This document shows positions 1 through 7,880 of a DNA stretch of 64,000 nt, piece after piece. A model generated the notes under the pieces. That model saw only the letters and a program-made list of their open reading frames with translations, made no database searches and had not been told where the DNA came from. Source of the DNA: Nocardioides scoriae. Its GTDB lineage: Bacteria > Actinomycetota > Actinomycetes > Propionibacteriales > Nocardioidaceae. The stretch covers positions 2,604,001 to 2,668,000 of the forward strand of contig NZ_LT629757.1 of assembly GCF_900104965.1 (NCBI RefSeq). Direction: 5' to 3'. Numbering within the stretch: the stretch's first letter is position 1; each line of letters starts with the position of its first letter. A program made the position numbers and the translations under genes.

Positions 1-924
1 CGGGAAGTCGGCGGCGTCGATGCGGGCTCCGACCACGACCACCGGGTGGTCCGTCGTACGACGCACCAGGGCGTCGCGGTGCACGTCGTACGACGTCCAG
101 CGCACGCCCGGGCTGCCGAACACCTGGTCGATCCCGGTCTCCGGCGGTCGGCAGCGGCCGCCGTCGTGGCTGCCGCCGGCCGGTGAGGTGAGCGGGGTGG
201 CCGCGGTGACCCGGCAGAAGTAGTGGCCCCGCTCGTTCATGTCGCCGGTGACCAGCTGCGGCACCCCGGTGGCCTCGAGCCGGAGGAACAGCGCGATCTC
301 GGCGTCGGTGGCCGCGTCGCGGTGCACCTGCTGGCCGGGGTTGCGTGGCGTGCTCGCCGGGTTGTGGAAGGTCGACAGCCACACCCGCAGGCCGGTCTCC
401 CGGTGGCGCAGCAGCACGTACGGCGCCCGCACCAGCCGTCCGCGGAAGTAGGGCACCTCGACCAGCTCGGTGCGCACCGGGGCCCAGGTGTCGCTGCGCC
501 AAGCGACGCTGTTCTCGCCCACGCCGGGCCCGAGCGTCGTCCCGGGGAAGGCCCGCCAGCCGGTGGCCCGCGCCGCGAAGGCGGCCCGCTGGTCGCCCTC
601 GAACTCCTGGAGGCCCACGAGGGTGAGGTCGTGGCGGGCCAGGACCTCCAGCACCCCGCCCATCCGCTCCTCGGCCGGCGCGAAGCCGGGCCGGTCGCCG
701 CCCGGACGGGTGTGGCGCGAGGCGAGCAGGTTGAAGGTCGCCAGCCGAAGGTCGACCACCGGCGGCACCTCCTCCGACGGGGTCGGCGCGGGGGTGCTGG
801 GGGCCGCACCGGGGTCGGGCGCACCGCCGGGAGCGGGGCGTCGCACCCACCAGCCGGTGACCACCACGGCCGCCACCAGGACGGCGACGACCGCCAGGAG
901 CGTCCGCCTCGGGACGCCCGTCAC
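1..924 (-). CDS. Endonuclease/exonuclease/phosphatase family protein, membrane-anchored (3' end outside window)
   Basis: The frame is open from the GTG at 924 to the window edge (308 codons), so the C-terminus is missing. After a short basic start comes one hydrophobic segment of about 20 residues (LLAVVAVLVAAVVVTGWWV), then a Pro/Ala-rich linker and a DNase I-like fold: LRLATFNLL near the start of the domain, the Mg-binding GLQEFE, and TGDMNE further on. This is the endonuclease/exonuclease/phosphatase superfamily, whose members hydrolyse phosphodiesters or phosphomonoesters. The anchor places the domain outside the membrane (inference). It starts 7 bp after the MBL gene on the same strand and is probably co-transcribed. 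The substrate cannot be told. Confidence 0.82.
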   Translation of the reverse strand, partial: MTGVPRRTLLAVVAVLVAAVVVTGWWVRRPAPGGAPDPGAAPSTPAPTPSEEVPPVVDLRLATFNLLASRHTRPGGDRPGFAPAEERMGGVLEVLARHDLTLVGLQEFEGDQRAAFAARATGWRAFPGTTLGPGVGENSVAWRSDTWAPVRTELVEVPYFRGRLVRAPYVLLRHRETGLRVWLSTFHNPASTPRNPGQQVHRDAATDAEIALFLRLEATGVPQLVTGDMNERGHYFCRVTAATPLTSPAGGSHDGGRCRPPETGIDQVFGSPGVRWTSYDVHRDALVRRTTDHPVVVVGARIDAADFP

Positions 925-931
925 GGGCGCC

Positions 932-1780
932 TCAGGAGCGGGGACCCGGACCCGCGGCCCGGCCACCCCGCTCGAGGTGGGCCAGCTGCGCCCGGACCGA
1001 CAGCTCGGCCGCGCCCCACAGCACCGGGTCGACGTCGGCGTAGACGATCTCCACGACGCGGCGGGGCAGCACCTCGTCGGTGACCTGGCCCTCGGCGCGG
1101 GCGTCGGCGAGCCCGACCAGGGCCGCCTCCACCTGTGCCAACCGGTCGCGCCGGTGGGCGCGGTAGTGGTCCAGCACCCCGAGGGCGTCGTCGACCACGG
1201 GACCGTGGCCGGGCCAGATCGCGCGCAGGCCCTGCGCCTCGGCCAGCGCGTGCAGCCGGTCCAGCGAGCCGAGGTAGGCGCCGAGCTCGCCGTCGGGGTG
1301 GGCGACCACGGTGGTGCCGCGGCCCAGGACGGTGTCGCCGGTCAGCACGGCGTCCTCGGCGGGCAGCACGAACGACAGCGAGTCGGCCGTGTGTCCGGGG
1401 GTGGCCACCACCCGCACCTCGAGGCCGTCGACCTCCACGACGTCGCCGTCGCCGAGCCCCTCGTCGCCCAGGCGGTACGCCGGGTCGAGCGCCCGCACGC
1501 CGCAGCCCACCCGCTCCGCGAACTCGCGAGCGGCCTCGGAGTGGTCGAGGTGGTGGTGGGTCAGCAGCACCACGGCGACCTCGCCGGCCGCCGCCGCGAC
1601 GGCGTCGAGGTGGCCCTGGTCGGAGGGTCCCGGGTCGACGACCACCGAGCGCCGGGCGCCGGGCTCGCGCAGCACCCAGGTGTTGGTGCCGTCGAGCGTC
1701 ATCACGTCGGCGTTCGGCGCCAGCAGGCACCGGGCCCGCTCGCCGAAGCTCCCGCCGGTCCAGGAGGACGCCGTGCTCAC
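932..1780 (-). CDS. MBL-fold metallo-hydrolase (LACTB2-like, Rv3677c-type)
   Basis: A 282-aa metallo-beta-lactamase-fold hydrolase. The zinc motif THHHLDH is clear near residue 75, followed by ATPGHTADS, LTGD and PGHGPV, the other metal-ligand segments. The GTG start overlaps the stop of the upstream Nudix gene by 4 bp (GTGA), so the two are translationally coupled. The same neighbour order (MBL, RidA, small protein, Get3 pair, WhiB4, PonA2) occurs in Mycobacterium tuberculosis around Rv3677c. The C-terminal helical part fits the LACTB2-like group, which in other organisms contains RNases; the substrate here is unknown. Confidence 0.88.
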   Translation of the reverse strand: MSTASSWTGGSFGERARCLLAPNADVMTLDGTNTWVLREPGARRSVVVDPGPSDQGHLDAVAAAAGEVAVVLLTHHHLDHSEAAREFAERVGCGVRALDPAYRLGDEGLGDGDVVEVDGLEVRVVATPGHTADSLSFVLPAEDAVLTGDTVLGRGTTVVAHPDGELGAYLGSLDRLHALAEAQGLRAIWPGHGPVVDDALGVLDHYRAHRRDRLAQVEAALVGLADARAEGQVTDEVLPRRVVEIVYADVDPVLWGAAELSVRAQLAHLERGGRAAGPGPRS

Positions 1781-2646
1781 GCGCGGGAGTCCAGCAGGTC
1801 GTGCATCCACGGCGGTGCGCTCAGGGTGGCGCCGCCGTCGCCCGCCCCGGGGTCCTCGACCAGCTCGGGCATGAACATCTCCACGCGCCGCCCGCGGGCC
1901 TCGGCGAGGACCGAGGCGGGGTCGGCGTGCTGCCCGACCTCGAGGCAGGTCATGTAGGTGGGGGGCAGCATCATCAGCTCCTCGGCCTCGACGTCGGCGA
2001 CCGCCTGCATCGCCGGGAGCCAGGTGACCGACGACGACTCGGTCGACACGTCGCGGGTGACCTGGCCCTCGGGCAGGTCGGCGACGAAGAACCAGGTGCG
2101 GTAGCGGCGGGGCTCGAACTGCGGCGTCAGCCACGCCCGCCACACGCCGAGCAGGTCGGTGCGCAGCACCAGGCCGCGCTGCTCTAGGAAGTCGGTGAAG
2201 GCCAGCTCGCGGCCCTCCAGCGCAGCGCGGTCGCGCTCCCAGTCCTCCCCGGTGGTGTCGGCCACGACGGTGTCGGGGGACTCCCCCGCCAGCAGCACGC
2301 CCGACTCCTCGAAGGTCTCGCGGACCGCGGCGCACACCAGCGCGCGGGCCGTGGCCTCGTCGGTGCCGAGCTGAGCAGCCCAGGTGGCGGCGTCGGGGCC
2401 GGCCCAGCGCACGTCGTGGTCGTCGAAGTCGCGCTGGTCGACGCCGCCGCCCGGGAAGACCGCCATGCCGCCGGCGAAGGCCATCGAGGTCTGCCGCCGC
2501 AGCAGGTAGACTTCCGGTCCGCCCGTCCCGCGGCGCATCAGCACCACGGTGGCCGCGTTGCGCGGCTCGACCGGCTGCACGGCCCCGGAGGTGAAGGCGC
2601 GGGCGCTCTCGACGAACGACGCGGGCAGCTGCACCCGCGTCGCCAT
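1777..2646 (-). CDS. Nudix hydrolase (NUDT19-like)
   Basis: 289 aa. The core Nudix helix RETFEESGVLL is present, but the preceding Gly-rich strand (FPGGGVD) is separated from it by an insertion of about 40 residues. That split Nudix box is typical of the NUDT19/RP2 type, which includes CoA diphosphatases. It should hydrolyse a nucleoside diphosphate linked to another moiety, and the insertion favours a CoA or acyl-CoA-like substrate (inference). It overlaps RidA upstream (ATGA) and the MBL gene downstream (GTGA), the middle of a coupled three-gene set. Confidence 0.87.
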   Translation of the reverse strand: MATRVQLPASFVESARAFTSGAVQPVEPRNAATVVLMRRGTGGPEVYLLRRQTSMAFAGGMAVFPGGGVDQRDFDDHDVRWAGPDAATWAAQLGTDEATARALVCAAVRETFEESGVLLAGESPDTVVADTTGEDWERDRAALEGRELAFTDFLEQRGLVLRTDLLGVWRAWLTPQFEPRRYRTWFFVADLPEGQVTRDVSTESSSVTWLPAMQAVADVEAEELMMLPPTYMTCLEVGQHADPASVLAEARGRRVEMFMPELVEDPGAGDGGATLSAPPWMHDLLDSRA

Positions 2647-3104
2647 CAGACCTCCACCAGCAGCTCGACCTCGACCGGGGCGTCGAGCGGCAGCACCGAG
2701 ACGCCCACCGCGGAGCGCGCGTGGCGACCGGTGTCGCCGAAGACCTGGCCGAGCAGCTCCGAGACGCCGTTGGCGACCTGCGGCTGCGCGGTGAAGTCGG
2801 CCGTCGAGGCCACGAAGACCACGACCTTGACGACCCGCACCACCGCCGAGAGGTCACCGACCTCGGCCCGCACCGCGGCGAGCGCGTTGAGGGCGCACTG
2901 GCGGGCGCAGTCGACGGCCTCCTCGAGGCTCACCTCGCCGCCGACCTTGCCGGTCAGCAGCAGCTGGCCCTGGCGCATCGGCAGCTGGCCGGAGGTGAAC
3001 ACCTGCGACCCGCTGCGCACCGCCGGGACGTACGCCGCGACGGGCGCGGCCACCTCCGGCACGCTCAGCCCCAGCTCGGACAGCCGCTCCTCGGGGGTGC
3101 TCAT
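2646..3104 (-). CDS. RidA/YjgF/Rid family protein
   Basis: 152 aa, the normal length of the family. It has the typical strand pattern (VFTSGQLPM, then the CALNALAAV helix) and the end LDAPVEVELLVEV. RidA proteins deaminate reactive enamine/imine intermediates made by PLP enzymes. The canonical catalytic Arg of RidA lies in a segment RxxxxVxxLPxxxxVE; here ARSAVGVSVLPLDAPVEVE keeps an Arg at that place. It starts 7 bp after the DUF4177 gene and overlaps the Nudix gene by 3 bp. M. tuberculosis has the equivalent Rv3678c in the same position. Confidence 0.88.
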   Translation of the reverse strand: MSTPEERLSELGLSVPEVAAPVAAYVPAVRSGSQVFTSGQLPMRQGQLLLTGKVGGEVSLEEAVDCARQCALNALAAVRAEVGDLSAVVRVVKVVVFVASTADFTAQPQVANGVSELLGQVFGDTGRHARSAVGVSVLPLDAPVEVELLVEV

Positions 3105-3111
3105 CGCGGGC

Positions 3112-3267
3112 TCAGGCGACCGGGCGCTTGAAGTAGGCCACGAGGTTCTCGGGGTTCATCCCCGGGACCATCTGCACCAGCTCCCACCCGTCGGAGCCGA
3201 AGTTGTCCAAGATGGCCTTGGTCGAGTGCACCAGCACGGGCGCGGTCAGGTATTCCCACTTCGTCAT
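3112..3267 (-). CDS. DUF4177-like small protein (Rv3678A-type)
   Basis: A 51-aa ORF beginning MTKWEYLTAPVL and ending AYFKRPVA, with the WEYxxxP...GWELV pattern of DUF4177 proteins. It has no Cys and no membrane segment. The ATG is placed 7 nt downstream of TAGGGT on the minus strand, so the mRNA is probably leaderless. It is the first gene of the leftward set DUF4177-RidA-Nudix-MBL-EEP, and M. tuberculosis carries a protein of the same size at the same place. The function is unknown; constant linkage to RidA suggests a shared role (inference). Confidence 0.85.
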   Translation of the reverse strand: MTKWEYLTAPVLVHSTKAILDNFGSDGWELVQMVPGMNPENLVAYFKRPVA

Positions 3268-3274
3268 GCCGGTC

Positions 3275-3306
3275 ACCCTAGACCCGGCGCCGGACGTCCC
3301 TACAGT
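3275..3306. promoter_or_regulatory. Compact divergent pair of leaderless-type promoters
   Basis: On the minus strand TAGGGT (3280-3275) lies 7 nt before the DUF4177 ATG. On the plus strand TACAGT (3301-3306) lies 6 nt before the hydrolase GTG. Both match the TAnnnT-N6/7-start arrangement of leaderless actinobacterial genes. The two -10 boxes are only 20 bp apart, so RNA polymerase binding to one should exclude the other (inference). Confidence 0.6.
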
Positions 3307-3312
3307 GGCGCG

Positions 3313-4083
3313 GTGACCGACTCCGCGACCTCACCGCAGGTCCAGCCCGACGCCGTGCTGCGGTACGCCGACCACCCCTCGCCCGACGACGGCGTGGTCG
3401 ACGTCCACCTGCCGGGCGGACGCGTGCCCGAGGGGCCGGCCCGGGTGCTGCTCGTGGTCCACGGCGGCTTCTGGAAGGCGGCCTGGGACCGTCGGCACAC
3501 CCGCCCGCAGGCCCGGGCGCTGGCCGACCTGGGCTGGGTGGTGGCCACGCCGGAGTACCGCCGGGTCGGGGCCGGGGGCGGCTGGCCCACCACGGGCGAC
3601 GACGTCCGCCGGGCCCTCGACGCGCTGCCGGAGCTGCTGGCCAGGATCGGGGTCGCCACCGCGCAGACGTGGGCGATGGGCCACTCGGCGGGTGGCCACC
3701 TCGTGCTCTGGCTCGCCGGCACCGACGCCCCGCTGGCCGGGGTGGTGGCGCTGGCGCCGGTCGCCGACCTGGACGCCGCGATCGCGCTCGACCTGGGCGA
3801 CGGCGCCACGACCGCGCTGCTGGGCGGCCACGACCCGGCCGGGGCCGACCCGCTGCGGCTGCTGGACCGCCGACCGGCGCACGACGTGACGGTGGTGCAC
3901 GGCAGCGCCGACGACGCCGTGCCGCTGTCGCAGAGCCTGGGCCTGGTGGCGCGACACCCGTGGATCGGGCTGCGCCGGCTCGACTGCGACCACATGAGCC
4001 TGGTCGACCCGACCTCGCCGGCGTGGGCCACCGTGGTCGGGTGCCTGCCCCCGGACGCACGTGTGCCCCAGGACGCGCACTAG
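3313..4083 (+). CDS. Alpha/beta hydrolase (kynurenine formamidase/BD-FAE-like)
   Basis: 256 aa. The oxyanion motif HGGFWK occurs near residue 51, the nucleophile elbow GHSAGG near residue 120, an acidic residue in HGSADDAVP, and a C-terminal His in CDHMSL. This is the arrangement of small esterases of the BD-FAE/kynurenine formamidase group. The start is GTG 3313 because TACAGT ends 6 nt before it; a longer upstream frame would run through the promoter. The last codons and stop lie inside a perfect hairpin. The substrate is unknown. Confidence 0.86.
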   Translation: MTDSATSPQVQPDAVLRYADHPSPDDGVVDVHLPGGRVPEGPARVLLVVHGGFWKAAWDRRHTRPQARALADLGWVVATPEYRRVGAGGGWPTTGDDVRRALDALPELLARIGVATAQTWAMGHSAGGHLVLWLAGTDAPLAGVVALAPVADLDAAIALDLGDGATTALLGGHDPAGADPLRLLDRRPAHDVTVVHGSADDAVPLSQSLGLVARHPWIGLRRLDCDHMSLVDPTSPAWATVVGCLPPDARVPQDAH

Positions 4084-4100
4084 CGCGTCCTGGGGCACAC
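4061..4100. terminator. Bidirectional hairpin terminator overlapping a stop codon
   Basis: A perfect 17-bp stem (GTGTGCCCCAGGACGCG with its complement) has a 6-nt loop that contains the TAG stop of the alpha/beta hydrolase. The convergent old yellow enzyme gene ends at 4120. There is no U-tract on either side, as is common in high-GC Actinobacteria. Confidence 0.75.
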
Positions 4101-4119
4101 GACCCCGGGGACCGGTCGG

Positions 4120-5205
4120 TCAGCTGGCCTCGAGGGTGGGGTAGTCGGTGTAGCCCTCGGCGCCGCCGCCGTAGAAGGTCGCCTGGTCGGGCTCGTTGAG
4201 CTCGGCGTCCTTGCTCCAGCGCTGCGGCAGGTCGGGGTTGGCCAGGAACGGCCGACCGACGACGACCGCGTCGGCGAGGCCGGTCTCGAGCAGCTCCTCG
4301 ACGGACTCGCGGCTGGTGACGTCACCGAAGCCGGAGTTGAGCAGAACGCTGCCGCCGAAGCGGGCCTTGAGGTCCTTGACCAGCGACTCGAGGGGCTCCA
4401 GGGGGCTGGCCAGCACGCTGAGGTACGCCAGTCCGAGCGGGGCGACCCCGTCGACGACGGCCTGGTAGGTCGCCTCGAGGTCCTCGCCGAGCTCCTCGCC
4501 GATGCCGTTGAACTGGTGGCCGGGCGAGAGCCGCAGGCCGACCTGGCCCGCGCCGATCTCGGCGGCGACGGCCGTGACGACCTCGACGACGAAGCGGGCG
4601 CGGTTGGCGGGCGAGCCGCCGTACTGGTCGTCGCGCAGGTTGATCGTCGGGTCGAGGAACTGGTGGAGCAGGTAGCCGTTGGCCGCGTGGACCTCGACCC
4701 CGTCGAGCCCGGCGTCGACCGCGTTGCGGGCGGCCGTCACGAAGTCCTGGACCAGCGCCGCGACCTCGTCGGTCCCGACGGCGCGGGGCACGTCGTGGGG
4801 CTTGGGGCCCTCGGCGGTGACCATCTCGCCGGGCGCCTGCACGGCGCTGGGGGCGATGGTCTCGACGCCGTCCTTGTTGTCGGCGTGCGCGATCCGGCCG
4901 GCGTGCATCAGCTGCGCCACGATGGTGGCGTCCTTGCGGTGCACCTCGTCGGCCACCAGGCGCCAGCCGGCGACCTGGTCCTTGGTGTACAGCCCGGGCA
5001 CGTTCAGGTAGCCCTGGCCCACGGCGCTGGGCGCCACGCCCTCGGTGATGATGAGGCCGGCGCTCGCCCGCTGCGCGTAGTAGGTGGCGTTCAGCTCGGT
5101 GGGGGCGTTGCCCTCACCCGCGCGGTTGCGCGTCAGCGGCGCCATCACGAAGGACTGGGGGAGCTCCCAGTGGCCGATCCGGACGGGGGCGAAAGCACGG
5201 GACAT
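4120..5205 (-). CDS. Old yellow enzyme family alkene reductase (NemA-like)
   Basis: 361 aa, an FMN-dependent TIM-barrel ene-reductase using NAD(P)H. Seen: N-terminal MAPLTRNRA, the flavin-site QLMHAGR, the substrate-binding EVHAANGYL and HQFLDP, then DQYGGS and the C-terminal phosphate-binding VVVGRPFLAN. The HxxN pair places it with NemA/xenobiotic reductases that reduce activated C=C bonds. A GGAGG lies 11 nt before the ATG. It stands alone between convergent and same-strand neighbours. The physiological substrate is unknown. Confidence 0.92.
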   Translation of the reverse strand: MSRAFAPVRIGHWELPQSFVMAPLTRNRAGEGNAPTELNATYYAQRASAGLIITEGVAPSAVGQGYLNVPGLYTKDQVAGWRLVADEVHRKDATIVAQLMHAGRIAHADNKDGVETIAPSAVQAPGEMVTAEGPKPHDVPRAVGTDEVAALVQDFVTAARNAVDAGLDGVEVHAANGYLLHQFLDPTINLRDDQYGGSPANRARFVVEVVTAVAAEIGAGQVGLRLSPGHQFNGIGEELGEDLEATYQAVVDGVAPLGLAYLSVLASPLEPLESLVKDLKARFGGSVLLNSGFGDVTSRESVEELLETGLADAVVVGRPFLANPDLPQRWSKDAELNEPDQATFYGGGAEGYTDYPTLEAS

Positions 5206-5306
5206 CGGGATGTTGACCTCCGGGTAGTGGAAAGCTTGACGACCTGTGGAACCGTCGTCGCGCTCCAGGCATTCCCGACATCAGCCCGCAACCGTGGTGG
5301 AGCCGG

Positions 5307-5933
5307 TCACACCAGCGCGGGCTCGGTCTTCTCCCGCACCTCGTCCTCGGTGACGCCGGGCGCCAGCTCGACCAGCCGCAGCCCCTCGGGGGTCACGTCG
5401 AGGACGCACAGGTCGGTGATGATCCGCTGCACCACGCCCCGCCCGGTGAAGGGCAGCGAGCACTCCTCGACGATCTTGTAGGAGCCGTCCTTGGCGGTGT
5501 GCTCCATCAGCACGATCACCTTCTTGGCGCCGTGGACCAGGTCCATCGCCCCGCCCATGCCCTTGACCATCTTGCCGGGGATCATCCAGTTGGCGATGTC
5601 GCCGGCGGCCGAGACCTGCATCGCGCCGAGGATCGCGGCGTCGATCTTGCCGCCGCGGATCATCCCGAAGGACAGCGCCGAGTCGAAGATCGAGGCGCCG
5701 CGGCGCAGCGTGACGGTCTCCTTCCCGGCGTTGATCAGGTCGGCGTCCTCCTCGCCCTCGAGCGGGTATGCACCCACCCCGAGCAGGCCGTTCTCCGACT
5801 GCAGCACCAGCTCCACGTCGTCGTCGACGTAGTTGGGCACCAGCGTGGGCAGCCCGATGCCGAGGTTGACGTAGGACCCGTCGGTCAGCTCCGAGGCCGC
5901 CCGCGCGGCCATCTCCTCGCGGCTCCAGCTCAC
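5307..5933 (-). CDS. scoB: 3-oxoacid CoA-transferase subunit B
   Basis: 208 aa. The catalytic Glu lies in the SENGLLGVG motif, and [14 protein letters not shown] occurs at the start as in SCOT beta subunits. The GTG start overlaps the subunit A stop (GTGA). With subunit A it transfers CoA between succinyl-CoA and an acetoacetate-like 3-oxoacid. PcaJ of the beta-ketoadipate pathway has the same fold and length; without pca neighbours the ketone-body type is preferred. Confidence 0.9.
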   Translation of the reverse strand: MSWSREEMAARAASELTDGSYVNLGIGLPTLVPNYVDDDVELVLQSENGLLGVGAYPLEGEEDADLINAGKETVTLRRGASIFDSALSFGMIRGGKIDAAILGAMQVSAAGDIANWMIPGKMVKGMGGAMDLVHGAKKVIVLMEHTAKDGSYKIVEECSLPFTGRGVVQRIITDLCVLDVTPEGLRLVELAPGVTEDEVREKTEPALV

Positions 5934-6709
5934 GACTGCTCCTTCGATCGCACGGTGCGCTTCTCGATGCGCTTCTCGGACGCCTGCTCGGGGGTCAGCG
6001 GCACCACGCGGTGCACGAAGACGCCGGGCGTGTGGACCTGGTTGGGGTCGAGCTCGCCGGGCTCGACGAGCTCCTCGACCTCGGCGATGGTCACCCGGCC
6101 GCACATCGCGGCGAGCGGGTTGAAGTTCTGCGCTGAGTCGCGGTAGACGAGGTTGCCGTGGCGGTCGCCCTTCCAGGCACGCACCAGGCCGAAGTCGGCG
6201 ACCAGCGCCTCCTCCATCACGAACTCGCGAGGGCCGTCGGGGGTCTCGAAGGTGCGGGTCTCCTTGGCCGGGGAGGCCACGACCACGTTGCCCGCGTCGT
6301 CGTAGCGCCACGGCAGGCCGCCCTCGGCGACCTGGGTGCCGCCGCCGGTCGCGGTGAAGAAGGCCGGGATGCCGACGCCACCGGCGCGCATCCGCTCGGC
6401 GAGGGTCCCCTGCGGGGTCAGCTCGACCTCGAGCTCGCCCTGGAGGTACTGCCGGGCGAACTCCTTGTTCTCCCCGACGTACGACGCGACCATCCGGCGG
6501 ATCCGCTTGGCCGCCAGCAGCCGGCCCAGGCCCCAGTCGTCGACGCCGCAGTTGTTGGAGTACGCCTCCAGGTCGGTCGTGCCGGCCTCCAGCAGCGCCT
6601 CGATCAGCACCGACGGGATGCCGCACAGGCCGAAGCCACCGACCGAGAGCGTCGCGCCGTCCGGGATGTCCGCGACGGCCTGCGCCGCGCTCGCTGTCAC
6701 CTTGTCCAT
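5930..6709 (-). CDS. scoA: 3-oxoacid CoA-transferase subunit A
   Basis: 259 aa. It shows the family signature [10 protein letters not shown] near residue 22, [13 protein letters not shown] and FFTATGGGT. It pairs with the downstream subunit B, which supplies the catalytic Glu. GGAGG is present 12 nt upstream of the ATG. The pair sits alone between the old yellow enzyme and the divergent Get3-like operon. Its role is activation or release of acetoacetate-type acids, linking them to acetyl-CoA. Confidence 0.91.
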   Translation of the reverse strand: MDKVTASAAQAVADIPDGATLSVGGFGLCGIPSVLIEALLEAGTTDLEAYSNNCGVDDWGLGRLLAAKRIRRMVASYVGENKEFARQYLQGELEVELTPQGTLAERMRAGGVGIPAFFTATGGGTQVAEGGLPWRYDDAGNVVVASPAKETRTFETPDGPREFVMEEALVADFGLVRAWKGDRHGNLVYRDSAQNFNPLAAMCGRVTIAEVEELVEPGELDPNQVHTPGVFVHRVVPLTPEQASEKRIEKRTVRSKEQS

Positions 6710-6836
6710 GGTCCGTCACCACCTCCGCGGCGATCCTGCCACGGGCATGGCGCACGTCACATGTCGGCACCGACCACTGTCGACCCCCTCCACATGTCCT
6801 CGCTCACATCCTCCGTGGGACCGGGTCGCGGCCCTC

Positions 6837-6842
6837 TACCCT
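6837..6842 (+). promoter_or_regulatory. Leaderless-type -10 for the Get3-like operon
   Basis: TACCCT ends 6 nt before the ATG at 6849. It supports this start over the longer upstream frame. Confidence 0.5.
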
Positions 6843-6848
6843 CGGGAC

Positions 6849-7880
6849 ATGCCTGCCGAGCCCTCCCCGAGCTCCGCCTCGGACTCCCCCGCGGGGTCGC
6901 TGTTCCCCGGCGTCCAGCTCCACGTGGTGACCGGCAAGGGAGGCACCGGCAAGTCGACCGTGGCCGCCGCCCTCGCGCTCGCGCTCGCGTCGCGGGGCAG
7001 GACCGTGCTGCTGTGCGAGGTCGAGGGCCGCCAGGGCATCGCCCAGCTGTTCGACGTCGCGCCGCTGCCCTACGAGGAGCGGCTGCTGGTCCGGCCCCAG
7101 GCCGGCGCCGGCGAGGTCTACGCCCTGGCCATCGACCCCGAGTCGGCGCTGCTGGAGTACCTCGACATGTACTACCGCCTCGGCCGCGCCGGCAAGGCGC
7201 TGGACCGCTTCGGCGTCATCGAGTTCGCCACCACCATCGCGCCCGGCGTGCGCGACGTGCTGCTCACCGGCAAGGTCTACGAGGCCGCCAACCGCAACCG
7301 CCGCAACAAGGGCGCCCGGACCTACGACGCCATCGTGCTCGACGCCCCGCCGACCGGCCGGATCACGCAGTTCCTCAACGTCAACAACGAGCTGGCGGGC
7401 CTGGCCAAGGTCGGCCCGATCAAGGCGCAGGCCGACACCGTCACCACCCTGCTCCGCTCGGACCGCACCGCGATCCACCTCGTCACCGTCCTCGAGGAGA
7501 TGCCCGTGCAGGAGACCGGCGACGGCATCGCCGAGCTGCGGGAGGCCGACCTGCCGGTGGGCGGCGTCGTGGTCAACCTGGTGCGGCCGCAGGACCTCGA
7601 CGCCGAGGACCGCGCCGACCTGGTCGAGGGCGGCACCGACCGGGCCGCGCTCGCCTCCAGCCTGGAGAAGGCCGGCGTCACGGCCTCCGAGCCGCTGCTC
7701 GACGGGCTGCTCGAGGAGGGTCTGCACCACGCCGAGCGGCGGCGCCTGGAGGACGGCCAGCGCGCACTGGTGGAGCGCCTCGGCGTCCCGGTGCTGGAGC
7801 TGCCGCGCCTGCCGGGCGGCGTCGACATGGGCGGGCTGTACGAGCTCGCCGAGCACCTCTGCCAGGACGGACTCGCATGA
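6849..7880 (+). CDS. Get3/ArsA-like ATPase, first of pair (Rv3679/BagA-type)
   Basis: 343 aa. A deviant Walker A TGKGGTGKST lies near residue 30, switch-like LLCEVEG after it, and the Walker B/switch II region IVLDAPPTGRI near residue 160. This is the ArsA/Get3 branch of SIMIBI ATPases, which work as dimers. It overlaps the second paralogue by the ATGA of stop and start, so a heterodimer is likely, as reported for the M. tuberculosis Rv3679-Rv3680 pair (called BagA/BagB there). Eukaryotic Get3 inserts tail-anchored proteins; the bacterial client is not settled. It is unlikely to be an arsenite pump: no ars genes are nearby and the arsenite-site Cys residues are not seen. Confidence 0.9.
   Translation: MPAEPSPSSASDSPAGSLFPGVQLHVVTGKGGTGKSTVAAALALALASRGRTVLLCEVEGRQGIAQLFDVAPLPYEERLLVRPQAGAGEVYALAIDPESALLEYLDMYYRLGRAGKALDRFGVIEFATTIAPGVRDVLLTGKVYEAANRNRRNKGARTYDAIVLDAPPTGRITQFLNVNNELAGLAKVGPIKAQADTVTTLLRSDRTAIHLVTVLEEMPVQETGDGIAELREADLPVGGVVVNLVRPQDLDAEDRADLVEGGTDRAALASSLEKAGVTASEPLLDGLLEEGLHHAERRRLEDGQRALVERLGVPVLELPRLPGGVDMGGLYELAEHLCQDGLA

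Noticed and set aside
5307-6709. PcaIJ of the beta-ketoadipate pathway
   Set aside because: Same fold and length, but no pca genes in the surroundings; the general 3-oxoacid CoA-transferase call is safer.
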